This document shows, one piece after another, positions 25,502 to 33,795 of a stretch of 64,000 nucleotides of DNA (the stretch's first letter is position 1; each line of letters opens with the position of its first letter). The DNA lies in NCBI RefSeq assembly GCF_017876315.1, contig NZ_JAGINU010000001.1:3720001-3784000 (forward strand), in the 5' to 3' direction. The notes under the pieces were generated by a model. It was not told where the DNA came from, did no database searches, and saw only the letters and a list, made by a program, of their open reading frames with translations. The DNA is from Pseudonocardia parietis (GTDB taxonomy: Bacteria; Actinomycetota; Actinomycetes; Mycobacteriales; Pseudonocardiaceae). A program made the translations under genes and the position numbers.

Positions 25502-26695
25502 TCATCGCCGGCGCACCACGTGCAGCAGGAACTCGTCGTCGAGGTGTTCCACCAGCGTGGTGAACCGGTCGCCGTCGCACGCCCGCCGGTGCACGGCGCG
25601 GGCGTCGGCGGGTGCCTCGGCCGGCCACTGCCGCCCGTGCACGAGCACCACGTCCCCGCCGGGCCGTACGGCGGCGGCCACCCGGTCGAGCACCGCATCG
25701 ATCCGCGCCGGCGTGAGGTAGCACAGCACCTCGGACAGCACGACGAGATCGGCGCCGTCGGGGAACGCCGCTGCTGAGTCCACATCGGACCGATGGACCT
25801 CGACCCACGGAGTGGTGGCGGTCGCCGCGGCGGTCGCGGCCACCGCCTCGTCCACCACGTCGCTCGCCACCAGCCTGCGGCACCGCCCGGCCAGTGCCCG
25901 GGTCAGCTCGCCCGGGCCGCACCCCGGCTCGGCGACGAGCCGGTAGTGCTCGCGCGGCAGCGCGGCGAGGACGACATCCCGCTTGCGGCGCTCGTACCAG
26001 GAGGTCCGGACCTGCCAGGGGTCCGCACCGCCGCGGTAGCGCGCGGCGAACACCCCCGCCGGTGTGCTGTGCGCGGGCGGATCCCGGAAGTAGATCTCTC
26101 GTGAGCCGTGGAGGTGGTCGGGCGTCGTGGCGCAGTGCGCGTGCCCGACGGCCCGGTCCCGGGCGGTGTGGTCGGCCCCGGAGAGCAGCAGCCGGTACCC
26201 GCGGTCCCAGGGCACCGACGGGTCGGTCGGGTCGAGGCGGGCGCGGGCCCGGAGCGGGAAGTCGAACCCGTGGGTGGTGACCGGGGCCGCCGTCCGGCAC
26301 GCGCGCCCGACGGCGGCGTGGTCCGGGTGCGGGTCGTCGCGCCACGGGCAGGCCCAGGCGTCCGCGTGCTCCAGCAGCGGGGCCAGTGCCGCGGTGAGTG
26401 CGTCCTCGTCGAGTGCGGGCCCAGGCAGACCGAGCCGGTGCACGGCCGCGGTCACCCCGAGCGCGTCGAGGGCGCGGACCTCCGGCAGCGCGGCCTCGCC
26501 GTCGCCGGTCAGCACCAGCTCGACCGTGCCGCCGGCGGCGGCCACCGCGCGGAGCAGACCGGCGGCGCCGAGCACCCCGTCGCCGGGGTGGGCCGCGACG
26601 ACGACCAGCCGCCGGAACGTGGTCGGGTCGAGCTCGCGGACGGCGAGCGCGTCGGCGGCGTCCTCCCAGACGTCGGTGCAGGGCCGGGCTCGCAT
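25502..26695 (-). CDS. PIG-L deacetylase-like / SAM methyltransferase fusion
   Basis: 397 residues, two domains. N-terminal PIG-L fold (about 28-215): the family motif AHPDDE reads AHPGDG (residues 35-40). His36, Asp39 and the later HPDH (123-126) can still bind zinc, but the Asp acting as general base in MshB-like enzymes is Gly38, so de-N-acetylation is doubtful. C-terminal class I methyltransferase (about 235-397) with the SAM loop EPGCGPGE (256-263). Probably modifies an amino-sugar or glycan precursor. GGAGGT precedes the ATG at 26695. Confidence 0.85.
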   Translation of the reverse strand: MRARPCTDVWEDAADALAVRELDPTTFRRLVVVAAHPGDGVLGAAGLLRAVAAAGGTVELVLTGDGEAALPEVRALDALGVTAAVHRLGLPGPALDEDALTAALAPLLEHADAWACPWRDDPHPDHAAVGRACRTAAPVTTHGFDFPLRARARLDPTDPSVPWDRGYRLLLSGADHTARDRAVGHAHCATTPDHLHGSREIYFRDPPAHSTPAGVFAARYRGGADPWQVRTSWYERRKRDVVLAALPREHYRLVAEPGCGPGELTRALAGRCRRLVASDVVDEAVAATAAATATTPWVEVHRSDVDSAAAFPDGADLVVLSEVLCYLTPARIDAVLDRVAAAVRPGGDVVLVHGRQWPAEAPADARAVHRRACDGDRFTTLVEHLDDEFLLHVVRRR

Positions 26696-26792
26696 CACAC
26701 CTCCGAACGTCACGCCCACCGCATCGCCGGTGATCGCCGCGGCAAACCCGGGCGCCGGAATGCGGGAGGACGCCGTCTGAGGCCCGGGCGGC

Positions 26793-28382
26793 TCAGCCGT
26801 AGAGCCTGCGGTGCGCGAACCGCATCGCTCCCCGGTAGAGGGGCCCGGCGCGCCCGGTCGCGGCGAGCGCGGCCCGGGCCGCGTTGGCGCCCGCGCCGCC
26901 GTGCACCGCACCGCCCGGATGGGCCGACGCGCCGGACAGGAACAGCCGTGGCACCGGCGTGTCCGCCCGGCCCAGCCCCGGGACGGGCCGGAACACCAGC
27001 TGCTGGTGCGGTGCGCTGGTGCCGCCGGTGATGGCGCCGTCGACGAGGTTGCCGTCGCGGGCCTGCAGGTCGGCGGGCCCGGAGACGGCACGGGCCCGGA
27101 TCAGCGAACCGAAGCCGGGCGCGTGGGCCTCCACCACCTGCTGCATGCGGTCGGCCCACCGCACGGCGTCGTCGCGGCCCCAGCCGAGCCCGCGGGGCAC
27201 GTGGCTGTAGGCCCACGCCGACTCGGTGCCCGGTGGCGACCGGTCCGGGTCCGCGGTGGTCATCTGGCCGAACAGCAGGAACGGCTCGTCGGGCAGCCGC
27301 CCGGACGCGAGATCGGCGGTGTAGCGGCGCAGGCCCTCGACGTCCGCACCGAGGTGCACGGTCCCGGCCGCACGTGCGCCCTCGGCGGCCCACGGAACCG
27401 GACCGTCGAGCGCCCAGTCCAGCTTCACGGTGGAGAAGTCCCAGTCGAACCGGTCGAGATCGGTGACGAACTTCGCCGGCAGGTGCTGCTCGCCGACGAG
27501 CTCCCGGTACAGCCGGGGCGCGTCGACGTCGGCGAGCACGGCCCGGCGGGCCCGCACCCGCCCGCCCTCGGCGTCGAGGACCCCGGTCGCGCGTCCCCGC
27601 TCGATCGTCACCGAACGGATCGGGCGGTGACAGTCGACCCGGCCGCCGCGGGTCGCGAGCCGCGCGACCAGGGCGTCGGTGAGCGCGCCCGCACCCCCGG
27701 CCGGGACCGGGAACCCGACCTGCTGACCGAGCATCGCCAGCAGCCAGCCGTAGGCGGTGCTCGCGGCCGCATCCGGGCCGAGGTCGGTGTGCGCGGCGTT
27801 GCCCGCCAGCAGCAACGCCGCCGCGGAACCGCCGAATCGCTCCTGGGCCATCCGCGCGACCGGCTGCACCAGCATCCGGGCCAGCCGCAGCGTGTCCCCG
27901 GTGCCGAGCCGCCGCCACAACCGGGCCGCCGGGCGGACCGGCGGGAACGGGCGCAGCGCCGCCTCGAGCACGTCGGCCCCGATGCGGTCCCAGTCCGCGA
28001 CCAGCGCCCGCCAGGCGTCGCCGTCGCCGGGGTGGTCGAGGTCCAGGCCGGCGGCGGTGTCGTCGACCGACCGGTGCAGCACTGCGCACCGGCCGTCGAG
28101 GGTCGGGTGCGCGACGACCGCCGGCGCGTGCCGCCACCGCAACCCGTGAGCCGGCAGGTCCAGCTCTCGCAGCACCGGCGACGCCGCGCCGAGCGGATGG
28201 AAGGCGCTGGCCAGGTCGCTCACGAAACCCGGAGCGGTGATCTCCGCCGAGCGGACCGCGCCACCGGGGGCGTCGGCCGCCTCGCAGACCAGGACGTCCC
28301 ACCCGGCGTCGGCCAGCAGGTTCGCGGCGACGAGACCGTTGTGCCCGGCCCCGACCACCACGGCGTCGACCTGCTCGGTCAT
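26793..28382 (-). CDS. Phytoene-desaturase-like NAD(P)/FAD oxidoreductase
   Basis: 529 residues. Amine-oxidase/carotenoid-desaturase-type flavoenzyme. N-terminal dinucleotide fold VVVGAGHNGLVAANLL (Gly11, Gly13, Gly16), then the acidic turn CEAADAPGG. The C-terminal flavin-contact segment LFLSGASAHPGGAVHGGAGANAARAAL is the family hallmark. Relatives include CrtI and retinol-saturase-like enzymes, and also many uncharacterised actinobacterial members (the most likely class here); no other carotenoid gene is nearby. It lies 97 bp upstream of the PIG-L/methyltransferase gene on the same strand, so a common pathway is possible. Confidence 0.88.
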   Translation of the reverse strand: MTEQVDAVVVGAGHNGLVAANLLADAGWDVLVCEAADAPGGAVRSAEITAPGFVSDLASAFHPLGAASPVLRELDLPAHGLRWRHAPAVVAHPTLDGRCAVLHRSVDDTAAGLDLDHPGDGDAWRALVADWDRIGADVLEAALRPFPPVRPAARLWRRLGTGDTLRLARMLVQPVARMAQERFGGSAAALLLAGNAAHTDLGPDAAASTAYGWLLAMLGQQVGFPVPAGGAGALTDALVARLATRGGRVDCHRPIRSVTIERGRATGVLDAEGGRVRARRAVLADVDAPRLYRELVGEQHLPAKFVTDLDRFDWDFSTVKLDWALDGPVPWAAEGARAAGTVHLGADVEGLRRYTADLASGRLPDEPFLLFGQMTTADPDRSPPGTESAWAYSHVPRGLGWGRDDAVRWADRMQQVVEAHAPGFGSLIRARAVSGPADLQARDGNLVDGAITGGTSAPHQQLVFRPVPGLGRADTPVPRLFLSGASAHPGGAVHGGAGANAARAALAATGRAGPLYRGAMRFAHRRLYG

Positions 28383-28443
28383 CCGTCCCCGCCCTCGTCG
28401 CGTGCGCGTCCGACCGTGTGCGGGTGGTGCACGGCCTTCACCA

Positions 28444-28989
28444 CTACTGGGACGGCTCGTCGGGGCCGAGGTCGAAGTCGTCCGGGGTGGCCGAGCTGAG
28501 GAGCTCGCGGAACCGGTCGAGATCGACCTGCTGCTCGGGCTCGAGTTCCGGCACCGGATCGGTCAGGGATTCGGCGGTGGTGGCTTCGAGGACAGCTGTG
28601 GAGGGAACGGCGGCGAGGTCGAGAACCGATTCGCTCGCGGCGATCTCGGCACCGGCGCGCAGCGCGAGGGTCAGTGCATCGCTGGGGCGCGCGGACACGC
28701 GGGTGTCGTCGTCGAGCACCAGCTCGGCGTAGTAGATGTGTGCCTGCAGGGCCGTGATGACCACCCGGGTCAGGTGACGCCCGGAGGCGGTGAGCACCGA
28801 CGCGATCAGCTCATGAGTTCCCGGCCGTGGCGCGGACACGCCCTGGTGGGCCAGCTCCAGCGCGGCGGCATCCGCCTCGGCGATCCAGATCGGCAACACC
28901 CGCCCCGGCGGGTCGTGTTCTTCGAGCAGGACCAACGGTTGGCCCTTGCCGACGTCCCAACCCATTCCGCGCAGCTGCAACGCGATCAT
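28444..28989 (-). CDS. Bifunctional nuclease (BFN, DUF151) family protein, copy 2
   Basis: 181 residues. Same family as the protein at 5889: PLVLLEEHDPPGRVLPIWIAEADAAAL, then GTHELIASVLTASG, then VSARPSDALTLAL. An acidic C-terminal extension (about 130-181; LEPEQQVDLDRFRELL, DDFDLGPDE) also occurs in copy 1, ending in a like FRRFL...DDFGED motif. The shared tail suggests a docking or regulatory element kept in both copies. The ATG at 28989 follows AGGAGG. It is 15 bp downstream of the MBL gene, so both lie on one transcript. Confidence 0.88.
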   Translation of the reverse strand: MIALQLRGMGWDVGKGQPLVLLEEHDPPGRVLPIWIAEADAAALELAHQGVSAPRPGTHELIASVLTASGRHLTRVVITALQAHIYYAELVLDDDTRVSARPSDALTLALRAGAEIAASESVLDLAAVPSTAVLEATTAESLTDPVPELEPEQQVDLDRFRELLSSATPDDFDLGPDEPSQ

Positions 28990-29004
28990 GTCACCGCCTC
29001 CTGT

Positions 29005-29838
29005 TCACCGCCTCGAGCGGAACCGGTAGTCGTCGCCGTGGGCGACGTAGTGGAACTCGGTGTCCACCGAGGCCGCTTCGGCCGCCTGCTTGATGTCGTC
29101 GAGACCTGACCGGAACACCGAGAAGTCGTTGTAGTGGATCGGGACGGCCGTGCGCGGTCCGATGATCTCCACGCACCGCACGGCCTGCTCCCCGGTCATG
29201 GTCACGACCGTACCGAGAAGTGTGGTCCCTCCTGCGTGGATCAGCGCGAGATCGATGTCGGGATACCAGCGGGGGATGTCGTGGAGCCGCTCGTGCAGCA
29301 GTGTGTCGCCGCTGATGTAGAGGCGGAAACGGTGGTCGTCGCCGTCGTAGAAGTCGAGCATGCTGCCCATCACCGGCGGGAGCAGTTCGGCGACGTGGTC
29401 GGGGGCGTGCTTGCCGGGCATCGAGGTCACCACGAGCCGGGCGTCGCCCTTGGTCACCTCCTGGGACTCCCACGTGTCGAGGGCGTAGCCGCGGGTGAAG
29501 CCCTGGTCGTGCAGCAGCCCGACCGCGTGGTCGTTGGTGACGATGGGCAGGGTCTTGTCGAGTTCGCGCGCCGCGACGTCGTCGAAGTGGTCGCCGTGAT
29601 GGTGCGAGAGCACGACCAGGTCGAGCGGCGGCAGCTCGGAGATCTGACATGCGGGCTCGACCTCGCGGCGCGCGTAGGCACCGTGGCCCAGGTGCACGTG
29701 CTCGCCGGCGTGGAGGAAGGCCGGGTCGGTGAGGATCGAGAACCCGCCGTAGCGGATCACGGTCGTGGCGTTCCCGACGAAGTACAGGCTCCCCTCGCCG
29801 AAGTCGGGTCGGTCGGTAGCCGGTACGTCGATGGCCAT
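29005..29838 (-). CDS. MBL-fold metallohydrolase, copy 2
   Basis: 277 residues. UlaG/RomA-like MBL fold with an intact metal motif SHHHGDHFD (His79, His81, Asp83, His84), GDTL and PIHYNDF. It lines up throughout with the 6392 protein (GNATTVIRY, ILTDPAFLH, and the SVFRSGLDDI tail against DVFRSPLTHF), but there the motif Asp is Gly. Potential substrates of the family include phosphodiesters, lactones and phospholipid amides; none can be chosen. It begins the MBL-BFN operon, with a weak GGGTAC element 47 bases before the ATG. Confidence 0.88.
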   Translation of the reverse strand: MAIDVPATDRPDFGEGSLYFVGNATTVIRYGGFSILTDPAFLHAGEHVHLGHGAYARREVEPACQISELPPLDLVVLSHHHGDHFDDVAARELDKTLPIVTNDHAVGLLHDQGFTRGYALDTWESQEVTKGDARLVVTSMPGKHAPDHVAELLPPVMGSMLDFYDGDDHRFRLYISGDTLLHERLHDIPRWYPDIDLALIHAGGTTLLGTVVTMTGEQAVRCVEIIGPRTAVPIHYNDFSVFRSGLDDIKQAAEAASVDTEFHYVAHGDDYRFRSRR

Positions 29839-30168
29839 CCGGTGCTCCCCTCGCGTCGTGGTCGTTACGGGCGACGAGTGCTCGCGTACCCGGCCTGCCG
29901 GAGGCGATACCGGCGCGGACCCGGATCCGCCGGTGCCGGGCGACCTCGGGCCGGCGTTGGTAGGTGATCACCGATTCGGAACGGATTCGGCCACGGATGG
30001 CCGGCCTGCATCCGGATCGGTGATCACTGGGGGAGCTGCGGTGAACCGGCTGGGCCCGAGGCCGAGGGCCGCGTCGCTGCGGTGGCTGCCGGGAGCGGAG
30101 TTCCTCGACGATGGAGTAGGCCCGGGTCACTGCTCGACCGGAGCCGGCCCTGCCCCGCCTTCGACGGA
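29839..30168. other. 330-bp gap with no gene
   Basis: Lies between the MBL gene (leftward) and the end of the GT9 gene (also leftward). The left 60 bp must hold the MBL promoter. The centre holds the 12-bp inverted repeat listed separately. The rest shows no convincing frame or hairpin. Confidence 0.5.
29964..30027. repeat. 12-bp inverted repeat in an intergenic gap
   Basis: GTGATCACCGAT at 29964-29975 and its exact reverse complement ATCGGTGATCAC at 30016-30027, 40 bp apart. Each arm itself contains the palindrome GTGATCAC, so they may be two copies of an operator for a dimeric regulator rather than a terminator. Confidence 0.55.
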
Positions 30169-31101
30169 TCAGCTGCCGAGCCGGGCCCGCGCGGCGTGCA
30201 GGACCTCCGTGGCACCGATCCGCAGCAGGCCCGGGTCGGGACGGTCGCCGTGCGGGTCGCCGGTGGTGCCGTCCCACAGCACCGTGTGCGGCCCGTCCCG
30301 TTCCGGGCCCCACCGCTCCGGCGTCGTCGGGCCGAAGAGCAGCACCGACGGCGTCCGGTAGGCGGTGGCCAGATGCGCGGTGCCGGTGTCGCCGCACACG
30401 ACGAGCCGGGCCGCCGCGACGAGTGCGGCGAGCAGCTCCGGGGTGCATCGCGGCGCGAGATCGGCCGCGGCCGGCAGCCCGGCGCGGGCGGTCACCTCGG
30501 CGGTCAGGTCGCCTTCGGCCGGGCTGCCGGTGACGACCACGTGATGGCCGTCGGCGTGCAGTGCGCGGGCGACCTGGGCGAACCGCTCGGGAGGCCAGCG
30601 GCGGGACATGTGCGCCGCTCCGGGATGGATCACCACGGCGTCCGGTACGGGTGCCGGCAGGTCCGGGCGGGCGAGGGTGAGGTCGGTGGTGTCGGCCGGC
30701 AGGCCGTAGCCGTCGACGAGGTCGCACCAGCGCCGGACCTCGTGCACCTCGGACTGCCACGGCGGACCGGTCACGCCGGGACGGTCGGGGTGGCCGTGGG
30801 TGAGGAGCTCGTCGGGCCGGGTGGCCCGCAGCGCGTCGATGCTCTGGGGGCCGCTGCCGTGCAGGTTCACCGCGAGCCGGGGCGGCGGGCCTGCCCAGTG
30901 CAGCCCGTCGGGCCCCTCCGCCGGCGTCGTCGCGTCGATCCCGCCGATCAGCTCGACCAGCCCGGTGAGTCCGGGAGGCGCGGCCAGCACCAGCCGGGCG
31001 GCAGGGAAGCCGCGGCGCAGTGCCCGCAGCGCGGGCACCGCGGTCAGCAGGTCGCCGATGCCCGGCGCCCGCAAGGCCAGCACCTGGGGCGGTGCGCTCA
31101 C
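30169..31101 (-). CDS. Glycosyltransferase family 9 (heptosyltransferase-like)
   Basis: 310 residues. GT-B fold of the ADP-heptose:LPS heptosyltransferase family. N-terminal strand VLALRAPGIGDLLTAVPALRAL, acceptor-side LAVNLHGSG, and the donor-site signature VCGDTGTAHLATAYRTPSVLLFGPT near residue 240. Gram-positive cells have no LPS, so the acceptor is presumably a different envelope glycan. GTG at 31101 overlaps the SDR stop (GTGA), with GAGGAAGG nine bases upstream; the frame further upstream is shadow. It is last gene of the six-gene operon starting at 36592. Confidence 0.86.
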   Translation of the reverse strand: MSAPPQVLALRAPGIGDLLTAVPALRALRRGFPAARLVLAAPPGLTGLVELIGGIDATTPAEGPDGLHWAGPPPRLAVNLHGSGPQSIDALRATRPDELLTHGHPDRPGVTGPPWQSEVHEVRRWCDLVDGYGLPADTTDLTLARPDLPAPVPDAVVIHPGAAHMSRRWPPERFAQVARALHADGHHVVVTGSPAEGDLTAEVTARAGLPAAADLAPRCTPELLAALVAAARLVVCGDTGTAHLATAYRTPSVLLFGPTTPERWGPERDGPHTVLWDGTTGDPHGDRPDPGLLRIGATEVLHAARARLGS

Positions 31102-31793
31102 GGCCACGAGCCTTCCTCGGAGTGGCAGACCACCATCTCCCGGACCTCGCAGCCCGGCGGCTGGCGCAACGCGTGCAGGACGGCGGCCGCGGTGTCCTCG
31201 GGACGGTTGAGCTTGGCGTCCTCGGGCGGCCGGTACTGCTCGTCGCGGTCGTCGAAGAAGGCGGTGTGCATCCCGCCGGGGACCAGGGTGGTGACGGCGA
31301 CGCGGCCGGAGGTCTCGGCAGCCAGCGCCCGGCTGAAGCCCAGCACCCCGAACTTCGAGGCGCAGTAGGCGGTGGCGTCGGGCACCGCCTTGATGCCGAG
31401 CGTGGACGACACCGTCACCACGCGCCCGCCGGACCGCTGCAGGTGCGGCAGCGCGGCCCGCACGACGGCGACGGTGCCGAACAGGTTGACCTGCACGACG
31501 CGCTCCCACTCGGTGGCGGGCAGCGCGTCGAAGGGCGCCGGATGGTCGATGCCGGCCGCGGTGACCACCGCGTCCGGGGGACCGTCGGTGCGGGCGAGCT
31601 GTTCCACCGCGGCCTCGGTGGCCCGGGTGTCGGCGAGGTCCACGATGACGTGCGGGACGTCGCGCGTGGGCGGGTTCAGGTCGAGGACCTGCGGGCGTCC
31701 GCCGGCCGCGGCGACGGCGTCGACCACGGCGGCGCCGAGGCCGGAGGCGCCGCCGCTGATCAGAACGGTGCCGATGTCGGGGCGGTCGGTCAT
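31098..31793 (-). CDS. Short-chain dehydrogenase/reductase
   Basis: 231 residues, classical SDR. NAD(P)-binding GGASGLG (14-20), NAG-equivalent TAAGI, catalytic Ser130, Tyr143 and Lys147 (YCASK). Placed between HldE and a GT9 enzyme with a 4-nt overlap to the latter, it probably oxidises, reduces or epimerises a heptose or its nucleotide form. It is not HldD, which belongs to the extended SDR class. AGGAGG precedes the ATG at 31793. Confidence 0.87.
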   Translation of the reverse strand: MTDRPDIGTVLISGGASGLGAAVVDAVAAAGGRPQVLDLNPPTRDVPHVIVDLADTRATEAAVEQLARTDGPPDAVVTAAGIDHPAPFDALPATEWERVVQVNLFGTVAVVRAALPHLQRSGGRVVTVSSTLGIKAVPDATAYCASKFGVLGFSRALAAETSGRVAVTTLVPGGMHTAFFDDRDEQYRPPEDAKLNRPEDTAAAVLHALRQPPGCEVREMVVCHSEEGSWP

Positions 31794-31837
31794 GAACTAC
31801 CTCCTGCGGGTCGTCGGGTGCGGGGGAGCGCCACGGC

Positions 31838-33229
31838 TCAGTGCGCCGCGCTCAGTTCCGCGAGCCGGCTGGTCGAGTGCCCCGGGATGCGCGGCACGGT
31901 CTCGACGGTGCCGCCGTACGCGCGCACGATCGGGGTCTCGGGCATGTGGTCGGGGTCGTGGTCGCCGCCCTTGACCCAGACGTGCGGGCGGAGCCGGTCG
32001 AGGACGGCGCACGGGTCGGGCTCGTCGAACTCGATGACGGCGTCGACGCAGCTCAGGGCGGTGAGCAGAGCAGCGCGGTCGGTGGCGCCGGTCAGCGGGC
32101 GGGTGGGCCCCTTGAGCCGGGTCACCGAGCGGTCGCTGTTGAGACAGACGACCAGGACGTCGCCGCGGGCGCGGGCGGCGTGCAGCAGCGCGAGGTGGCC
32201 GGGGTGCAGCAGATCGAAGCAGCCGCCGGTGGCGACGATGCGGCCACCGTCGCGGCGGACCCGGTCGGCCAGTGCGTAGCCGTCGGTCGTGGTCGTGGTG
32301 GGTGCGGCCGGCGGCGGTACGGAGGGAGCGGCCTTCGTGGTGGTGCCGGCGGCGGGGCGGTCGGCGACGGCGGTGCCGATGTACCGGCTCGCCGTCGCCA
32401 CCGCATGGGTGATCGCGTCGGGCAGGTCGCGGCCGTCGGCGAGTGCGGTGGTGGCGGCCGCGGCGAACATGTCGCCGGCGCCGCACGTGTCGGGCCGCCC
32501 GGACACCGGCGCGCTCGGCGGAGCGTGGTGGGTGGTGGCCCGCCCGGTGTGCAGCAGCGCTCCGCGGGGCCCGCGGGTGACGGCGACGGCGTGGGCGCTC
32601 CACCAGGTCCGGAGTGCGCGTGCGGCCCGGTCGGGGTCGTCGTGGCCGGTGACGGCGTGCGCCTCGGCGGTGTTCGGCGTGACGAGGTCGGCGCCCGGGA
32701 CGGGGGCCGGGCCGCGCGGGTGCGGGTCCCAGACCAGCAGCGTGTCGTACGGGCGGGCGGTGAGCAGGTGACGGATGCCGGGGTGCGCGGCGACGCCGCG
32801 CCCGTAGTCGGCGACCAGGATCGCGTGGGCGCTCCCGAGCAGGTCCGCGATGGCGGCGTCGAGGGGGAGCGGGGCGGCGCGGCCGTCGCCGGTGTCGACG
32901 CGGGCGACCGGACGGCCGCGGTCGAGCACCCGGGTCTTGACCGGCGTCCCGCCGCGCAGCGGCAGCGGGTGCAGGGTCACCCGATCCCGCAGCAGGTCGG
33001 CGAGGCGGTGGGCGGCGGGGTCGTCGCCGAGCGCGGTGAGAAGGACGACCGGTCGATGCCCGTGGCCGGCGGCCAGCAGCGCGGCCAGTGCTGCGCCACC
33101 GGGGCGGGCCCGTTCGGTGGCGAGGTCGACCACCGGAGCGCCGGGTGCGTCCGGGCAGTCGCGGGTCGAGGTGCCGTCGAGATCGATGTCGAGCAGGGCG
33201 TCGCCGACGACGACCAGGGGCGCGGTCAC
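31838..33229 (-). CDS. hldE: Bifunctional heptose-7-phosphate kinase / heptose-1-phosphate nucleotidyltransferase
   Basis: 463 residues. Domain 1 (about 1-295) is a PfkB/ribokinase-fold kinase with the GAGD motif at 250-253 (Asp253 catalytic) and NTAEA. Domain 2 (about 325-463) is a cytidylyltransferase-fold enzyme with CFDLLHPGH (337-345), NSDRSV and VKGGD. Together they convert heptose-7-P to heptose-1,7-bisP and, after phosphatase action, to the nucleotide sugar. A Thr/Pro/Ala linker (295-316) joins them. The required phosphatase GmhB was not found in the window. It overlaps gmhA by 4 nt. Confidence 0.92.
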   Translation of the reverse strand: MTAPLVVVGDALLDIDLDGTSTRDCPDAPGAPVVDLATERARPGGAALAALLAAGHGHRPVVLLTALGDDPAAHRLADLLRDRVTLHPLPLRGGTPVKTRVLDRGRPVARVDTGDGRAAPLPLDAAIADLLGSAHAILVADYGRGVAAHPGIRHLLTARPYDTLLVWDPHPRGPAPVPGADLVTPNTAEAHAVTGHDDPDRAARALRTWWSAHAVAVTRGPRGALLHTGRATTHHAPPSAPVSGRPDTCGAGDMFAAAATTALADGRDLPDAITHAVATASRYIGTAVADRPAAGTTTKAAPSVPPPAAPTTTTTDGYALADRVRRDGGRIVATGGCFDLLHPGHLALLHAARARGDVLVVCLNSDRSVTRLKGPTRPLTGATDRAALLTALSCVDAVIEFDEPDPCAVLDRLRPHVWVKGGDHDPDHMPETPIVRAYGGTVETVPRIPGHSTSRLAELSAAH

Positions 33230-33795
33230 CGCGCCACCCCGATCCCGAGCGCGTCGTCGACGGCGGCGCAGAGCAGGTGGATCAGGACCAGGTGCAGCTC
33301 CTGCACCGTGCTGGTCAGCTCCGACTCGACGGTCACGGCGTCGTCGCAGAGCGCCGCGAGGGGGTTGGGTGCGGGCCCGGTGAGCGCCCAGGAGGTGACG
33401 CCGAGCTCGTGGGCGGCCTTGGCGGCGGCGACGACGTTCGAGCTGGATCCGCTGGTGGACAGCACGATCAGCACGTCCCCGGCACGGCCGTGGGCGTGCA
33501 CCTGGCGGGCGAAGACCTCGTCGGCGCCGTAGTCGTTGCCGATCGCGGTCACCGACGACGTGTCGGCATGCAGGGCGATCGCCGAGAGAGGCCGCCGGTC
33601 GTGCACGTACCGGCCGACGAGCTCGCCGGTGAGGTGCTGGGCCTCGGCGGCGCTGCCGCCGTTGCCGCAGGCGAGCATGCGGCCGCCGCCGCCGAGTACG
33701 TCGGCCAGCCGTGCTCCCCAGTCGTTCAGGGTCGGCAGGTGGGCCCGGACGCCGCTCAGGGCGCGGCTGAGCTCGTCGAGCTGGTACTCGCTCAC
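33226..33795 (-). CDS. gmhA: Sedoheptulose-7-phosphate isomerase (SIS domain)
   Basis: 189 residues, usual GmhA length. SIS fold with the substrate loops CGNGGSAAEAQHLTGELVGRY and LSTSGSSSNVV, and the C-terminal QELHLVLIHLLC helix typical of GmhA. Converts sedoheptulose-7-P to manno-heptose-7-P, the first committed heptose step, feeding HldE directly downstream. GTG at 33795 follows GGAGGT and overlaps the preceding gene by 4 nt; the longer open frame upstream belongs to that gene's shadow. Confidence 0.9.
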   Translation of the reverse strand: MSEYQLDELSRALSGVRAHLPTLNDWGARLADVLGGGGRMLACGNGGSAAEAQHLTGELVGRYVHDRRPLSAIALHADTSSVTAIGNDYGADEVFARQVHAHGRAGDVLIVLSTSGSSSNVVAAAKAAHELGVTSWALTGPAPNPLAALCDDAVTVESELTSTVQELHLVLIHLLCAAVDDALGIGVAR

